Source of the DNA: Thiobacillus sp.
GTDB lineage: Bacteria > Pseudomonadota > Gammaproteobacteria > Burkholderiales > Thiobacillaceae
DNA: 10,710 bases
Assembly: GCA_024710445.1 (NCBI GenBank)
Contig: JANJUT010000253.1
Span: forward strand, 1-10,710
Direction: 5' to 3'
Below the pieces are notes generated by a model that saw only the letters and a program-made list of their open reading frames with translations, ran no database searches and was not told the DNA's origin. Positions 7,463 through 10,710 of this stretch are shown piece after piece (position 1 is the stretch's first letter; each line of letters begins with the position of its first letter). Position numbers and translations under genes: made by a program.

Positions 7463-9260
7463 TCAGGGCGTCCCACGCCGCGCGTTCGGCACGATAGTTC
7501 ATCAGGGCATCGACGATCTGCCGCTTGCGGGAATCGCGGTGCGACGGGCTCTGGATCTGCTGCCAGGCGGGCGATGCATCGCCAAAGTTCGACTGCATGT
7601 TGCGCAGGAAAACGGCCAGCTTGTCCAGCGCAAGCGAACCTTTCCAGGCGGGCGGTGCCGCCTCGAGCCAGCGCTCAAGTTCGGCGATGCGCGCGTTCAC
7701 GGCATGATGCTTGGCCGCATACAACTCAAGCAGATCAGCCTCGACACGGTTGACCACCGGTTGCAGCCGTGCCCCGTCGCTCAGCCCCGGCAAGTCGTTT
7801 TCCTTCAGCCACGCGACGACGGAAAACAGCATCAGGTCGCCGAAAAACTGGCGCTCAAATTCGTCCGAAATGTCGATCGCGGCATCGGACTGCCGTTCCA
7901 CTCCGGGGCGAAACTCGGTCTGCATGTCGGCAGTCGCGGTGCGGCCGTGGAGCATCGGCAGATTGATCGACGCGAAGCGCGCGCCGATCTCGGCCTGGAT
8001 CAGTCGGCCCGCCGTGGGGCCGGACATGCGCAGGCGCAGGTGGCCGAACGGGATGATGTATTTGAGACCGTCGAAATCGACGAGGTAGTTGCCGGGATAG
8101 ATCGTCCGCGCGGGCGACAGTTCCATGAACGACCCGGTGTAATGGAAACCGGTCTTGCGCGTCAGATGCTCGCCGTAGAAGAAGGCATGCAGGCGATCGG
8201 TGAAGCGCTCCAGGCACGCTGTATGATCGTGCGCGCCCGTGAGTGGACAACGGTAGTCGTAGTGATCGGCCTGCGCATCAAACCCGAACAGCTTCGCCAT
8301 GTCGTGATACGCCGCATCGGCCGGCAATGGCACCGCCGCTGCATGGAAACTGCACGCGCCATGCGGGTCGCGCGCCGCTATTTGCCCGAGGAACGCGGCC
8401 ACGTCATCGAGGAAATTCGCCGCCATCACCGCAGGCGACACTGGCGGATCGCCTGCCAGCTTGCCGGTCAGCATGCGGACATCTGCGCTGCGGAAAATGC
8501 GGTCGATGTAATAAAAGTAGTTGAGCGCCGCCACCTGCTGCTCGCCCGAGTCGGTCTGGCGGTTGATCAAAAAGGACTGGTCACTGTCCACCAGGTAGTA
8601 AAGCGACCGGCTCCTGTCCTGCGTGAGCTGCCTCAGCTTCAGGTAGCAGAGATTGCGGTTCGCCGCCTGCCCTTTCTGATAAAAGTGTTCCGCCGGCTGG
8701 GTCGTGAGCAGCCGCTCGACCTGCCGGCGCTCGGCCTCGGGAATCGCCTGCAGCAAATGGTATTGCTCCGGCAGGTCGAAATGCACGACCTGCAAGCCCC
8801 TGCCGCGATATTCCTCGACCAGCGCCCGATGCGCTTCGACATGCTTCGGCTCGCGGCTATCTTCGGCGACGACCACCGTGACCCTGGCGGTACGCCCGTC
8901 CGCATCCCGCCCGCCATAGCCATACAGCCGGCACTGCTGGTCGATGCTTTCGAGGCAGGCCCGCACATGCGCCGGCCGGTCCGCGACCGGGATGCCGATC
9001 AGGAAATGATGTTGAAATTCCTGCCCGGCCTGCTCGATCAGGCTCTGCTGTTCGCGAAACAGCGACTGATATGCCGCCAGCCATGCTTCGAAGTCCGGTG
9101 ATGGCACCGCCCACATCTGCTGTTCCACCAGTGGATACAGGCAATCGTAAAGTTCGATCAGCTCGTCATGCGAGATCGCGGCCAGATCGGGCGCATCCGT
9201 CAGGAATGACGGATGCTCATCCAGCAGGGTGCGTAATACCGATGGGGCGAAGCGTGACAT
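7452..9260 (-). CDS. Large GT-A-like glycosyltransferase
   Basis: A 602-aa soluble protein, starting at the ATG at 9258-9260; a TTG three codons earlier is the only alternative nearby and neither has a Shine-Dalgarno sequence. After about 85 helical residues, a nucleotide-sugar-binding fold appears: HFLIGIPVADRPAHVRACLESI (about 85-106), strand RVTVVVAEDS (126-135) and VVHFD (158-162). GQAANRNL (197-204) and LYYLVDSDQSF (220-230) follow; the DSD at 225-227 is placed like the metal-binding DXD of GT-A (GT2-type) enzymes. PMLHGRT (435-441) may supply the distal His. The final 130 residues look helical. There is no signal peptide or membrane helix. It probably transfers a sugar from a nucleotide donor; donor and acceptor are unknown. 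It overlaps the sulfotransferase tail-to-tail by 11 bp and lies 67 bp after the channel gene, separated by a terminator-like element. Confidence 0.72.
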   Translation of the reverse strand: MSRFAPSVLRTLLDEHPSFLTDAPDLAAISHDELIELYDCLYPLVEQQMWAVPSPDFEAWLAAYQSLFREQQSLIEQAGQEFQHHFLIGIPVADRPAHVRACLESIDQQCRLYGYGGRDADGRTARVTVVVAEDSREPKHVEAHRALVEEYRGRGLQVVHFDLPEQYHLLQAIPEAERRQVERLLTTQPAEHFYQKGQAANRNLCYLKLRQLTQDRSRSLYYLVDSDQSFLINRQTDSGEQQVAALNYFYYIDRIFRSADVRMLTGKLAGDPPVSPAVMAANFLDDVAAFLGQIAARDPHGACSFHAAAVPLPADAAYHDMAKLFGFDAQADHYDYRCPLTGAHDHTACLERFTDRLHAFFYGEHLTRKTGFHYTGSFMELSPARTIYPGNYLVDFDGLKYIIPFGHLRLRMSGPTAGRLIQAEIGARFASINLPMLHGRTATADMQTEFRPGVERQSDAAIDISDEFERQFFGDLMLFSVVAWLKENDLPGLSDGARLQPVVNRVEADLLELYAAKHHAVNARIAELERWLEAAPPAWKGSLALDKLAVFLRNMQSNFGDASPAWQQIQSPSHRDSRKRQIVDALMNYRAERAAWDALITR

Positions 9261-9267
9261 GGATTGC

Positions 9268-9314
9268 AAAAAACAAAAAAAACAAGAGCCGAATCGTAGC
9301 CGATCGCTGCGGCT
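9268..9314 (-). terminator. Intrinsic terminator after the MscS-family gene
   Basis: Read on the minus strand, 13 bp after the channel stop, AGCCG pairs with CGGCT; inside, after a four-base bulge (CAGC), GATCG pairs with CGATT around the loop GCTA. Immediately after the stem comes CTTGTTTTTTTTG and then six more T. Stem plus T-tract is a standard rho-independent layout. An alternative shorter stem (AGCCG/CGGCT around CAGCGAT) is also possible. The T-tract ends 7 bp before the glycosyltransferase ATG, so the same element forms that gene's leader. Confidence 0.6.
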
Positions 9315-9327
9315 TTCGTCGCCCCCG

Positions 9328-10638
9328 CTAGGACTTCAATTTCTCCAGCCCGCTGCGGATATGCAGGTCACGCTGCGGATAAGGGATGACGATGCCGGCG
9401 GCCTTGAAGGCGCGCCAGATTGCCAGATTGATATCCGAGCGCACGCTGGCCAGTCCGGATTCGGGGTCCTGGATCCACACCCGCAGTTCCAGTTCGATGC
9501 CGCTGTCGCCAAACGCCATCAGGCGCGTGGCGGGCTCCGGCTCGGCGAGCACACGCGGATTGGTCTTTGCGGCCTCGCGCAGCAGGGCCAGCGCCTGTTC
9601 CGGGTCGTTGTCGTAGCTGATCGAAACCGGAATTTTCAGGCGCACGTTGCGGTCACCGAAGCTCCAGTTGATGACCTCGTTGGTGATCAGGGTCTCGTTG
9701 GGGATCAACCGGTCCACCCCGTCGCGGTCCCGCACCACCACGTAACGGGCGCGCAGCTCCTGCACCCAGCCGAACTTGTCGCCGATGGTGATGACATCAC
9801 CCGGCCGGATCGAGCGGTCGAACAGCACGATGAAGCCGCTGATAAAATTGCTGGCGATGCGCTGCAGACCGAAACCGAGACCGACGCCCAGCGCGCCGCC
9901 GAACACGGTCAATGCGGTGAGGTCGATGCCGACCGCATCCAGCGCCAGAAGAAACGCCAGCAGCAGCAGCAGGAACTTGCTGAGTTTGACCAGCGCCACC
10001 TGCATGCTGGCGTTCACGTACTCGGCCTGGCTGATGCGATTCTCGATCAGGCGCGCGATCCATAGCGCCAGCATCCACAGCACCGCCACCGCCAGCACCA
10101 GCTTGCCGACCGCCAGCACCGATATCCGCTTCTCGCCCACCTGCATGGCCATACCGTCGAGACCATCCAGCACGGCAGGCAGCCAGCCCAGCAGATGCAG
10201 CGCGACTACAATCCAGACCGAGGTGGCAATCAGGTTTTCCCAGGCCTTGACTGCCGGGCCGGGGCGGAAGGTCTTGCGCAGGAAATAGACCACCGTGCGA
10301 ATGGTGGCCAGTGAGATCAGCAAAGGTACCGCCAGATCGAGCAAACCCACCGGCATGCCTTGATGCTGCAACAGCGCCCGCCCCACCAGTACCCCCATCA
10401 GCATGCTGATGGGTAGCAGAATGCGCTGCAAGGTTCTCAGCGCCAGATGCCGCATCGCGTATTCCGTGTTTTGCTCTGTGCGTTCCAGCAGGCCCTGGCT
10501 CAGCACGCGATGCACCAGCAGTGCGCCCGCCGCTGCCAGCACCAGCACGCCCACCTCCCACCACACCATCGGATCCTGGACCAGGGTTCGCCAGGTGACC
10601 AATACAGCCTGGACGTCAGCGGGAAGAGCAAAGGACAT
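9328..10638 (-). CDS. MscS-family mechanosensitive ion channel
   Basis: A 436-aa inner-membrane protein of the MscS family, whose members open under membrane tension and release solutes on osmotic downshock. Hydrophobic segments lie at about 27-45, 71-92, 98-120, 136-157, 173-197 and 215-236, followed by the pore helix 243-272. The pore helix shows the Gly/Ala-rich family signature (FGGALGVGLGFGLQRIASNF) and then SGFIVLFDRSIRPGDVITI, the start of the beta domain. IPNETLITNEVINWS (312-326) and the final IPYPQRDLHIR (418-428) are further family hallmarks. E. coli MscS is 286 aa with three membrane helices, so this is a larger member with extra N-terminal helices; I cannot assign a precise subfamily. 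The start is the ATG at 10636-10638, with no strong Shine-Dalgarno sequence. A terminator follows the stop, and the gene is probably monocistronic. Confidence 0.93.
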   Translation of the reverse strand: MSFALPADVQAVLVTWRTLVQDPMVWWEVGVLVLAAAGALLVHRVLSQGLLERTEQNTEYAMRHLALRTLQRILLPISMLMGVLVGRALLQHQGMPVGLLDLAVPLLISLATIRTVVYFLRKTFRPGPAVKAWENLIATSVWIVVALHLLGWLPAVLDGLDGMAMQVGEKRISVLAVGKLVLAVAVLWMLALWIARLIENRISQAEYVNASMQVALVKLSKFLLLLLAFLLALDAVGIDLTALTVFGGALGVGLGFGLQRIASNFISGFIVLFDRSIRPGDVITIGDKFGWVQELRARYVVVRDRDGVDRLIPNETLITNEVINWSFGDRNVRLKIPVSISYDNDPEQALALLREAAKTNPRVLAEPEPATRLMAFGDSGIELELRVWIQDPESGLASVRSDINLAIWRAFKAAGIVIPYPQRDLHIRSGLEKLKS

Positions 10639-10666
10639 GATGGGTTTCTCTCGATAAGATTTTCAC

Positions 10667-10696
10667 AACATACCGGACTGCATCCGTAACCTACAA
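10667..10696 (-). promoter_or_regulatory. Candidate promoter of the MscS-family gene
   Basis: On the minus strand TTGTAG (10691-10696) and TATGTT (10667-10672) are spaced by 18 bp, about 30 bp ahead of the ATG. The hexamers match the sigma-70 consensus only in part, so this is a by-eye suggestion. Nothing else is seen from 10639 to the window end. Confidence 0.27.
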
Positions 10697-10710
10697 CCCC
10701 CGTCGAAATG

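Noticed and set aside
7467..7479. Hairpin GGCGT-CCC-ACGCC just past the sulfotransferase stop
   Set aside because: It lies inside the coding end of the glycosyltransferase gene, has only a 5-bp stem with a 3-nt loop, and no T-run follows.
7338..9101. 587-codon open frame on the plus strand opposite the glycosyltransferase gene
   Set aside because: It is antisense to a gene with recognisable catalytic motifs, begins inside the sulfotransferase gene, and its translation is Arg/Gln/His-rich without domain features. Long antisense frames are expected in GC-rich coding DNA.
9229..10065. 278-codon plus-strand frame opposite the channel gene
   Set aside because: It runs through the terminator and antisense to the conserved MscS pore region, and the product is low-complexity Gln/Asp/His-rich.

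Overview
The window looks like chromosomal DNA of a GC-rich proteobacterium, most likely a betaproteobacterium. This is inferred from three things: a 902-residue SecA ending in the proteobacterial C-X-C-X8-C-H zinc tail, a dciA (DUF721) helicase-loader gene transcribed away from secA, and two small conserved-looking genes directly behind secA. I see no phage, plasmid, transposon, CRISPR, tRNA or rRNA signature.

Left part (about 100-3900, all on the minus strand). secA leads a probable operon. A 75-aa protein follows 9 bp after the secA stop, with its ribosome binding site on the stop codon. A 148-aa cysteine-rich protein comes next, then a small secreted Cys/His-rich protein resembling CzcI/DUF2946-type metal-associated polypeptides. 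secA supplies the ATPase motor of the general secretion pathway; the jobs of the three small genes are not known to me. A divergent intergenic strip (3901-3989) separates secA from dciA, which reads rightwards and encodes the probable loader of the replicative helicase DnaB.

Middle (4469-6394, minus strand). One large exported protein has a signal peptide, a FecR-like domain, a tryptophan-rich DUF6600-like segment and a long disordered Pro/Arg-rich tail. Across a 300-bp gene-poor divergent region (6395-6694) lies a sulfotransferase-family gene on the plus strand.

Right part (6695-10638). The sulfotransferase gene runs tail-to-tail into a 602-aa GT-A-like glycosyltransferase gene, and the two overlap by 11 bp at their stops. 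The pair suggests synthesis and sulfation of a glycan or glycolipid, but that is inference. Upstream of the glycosyltransferase is a MscS-family mechanosensitive channel gene, also on the minus strand. A convincing hairpin plus T-tract after the channel gene ends only 7 bp before the glycosyltransferase start codon, so the latter has an unusual U-rich leader.

Most of the window is ordinary housekeeping and envelope genes. The less explained parts are the small genes behind secA, the sulfotransferase/glycosyltransferase pair, and a 33/34-bp imperfect repeat shared by the secA start and the sulfotransferase start.
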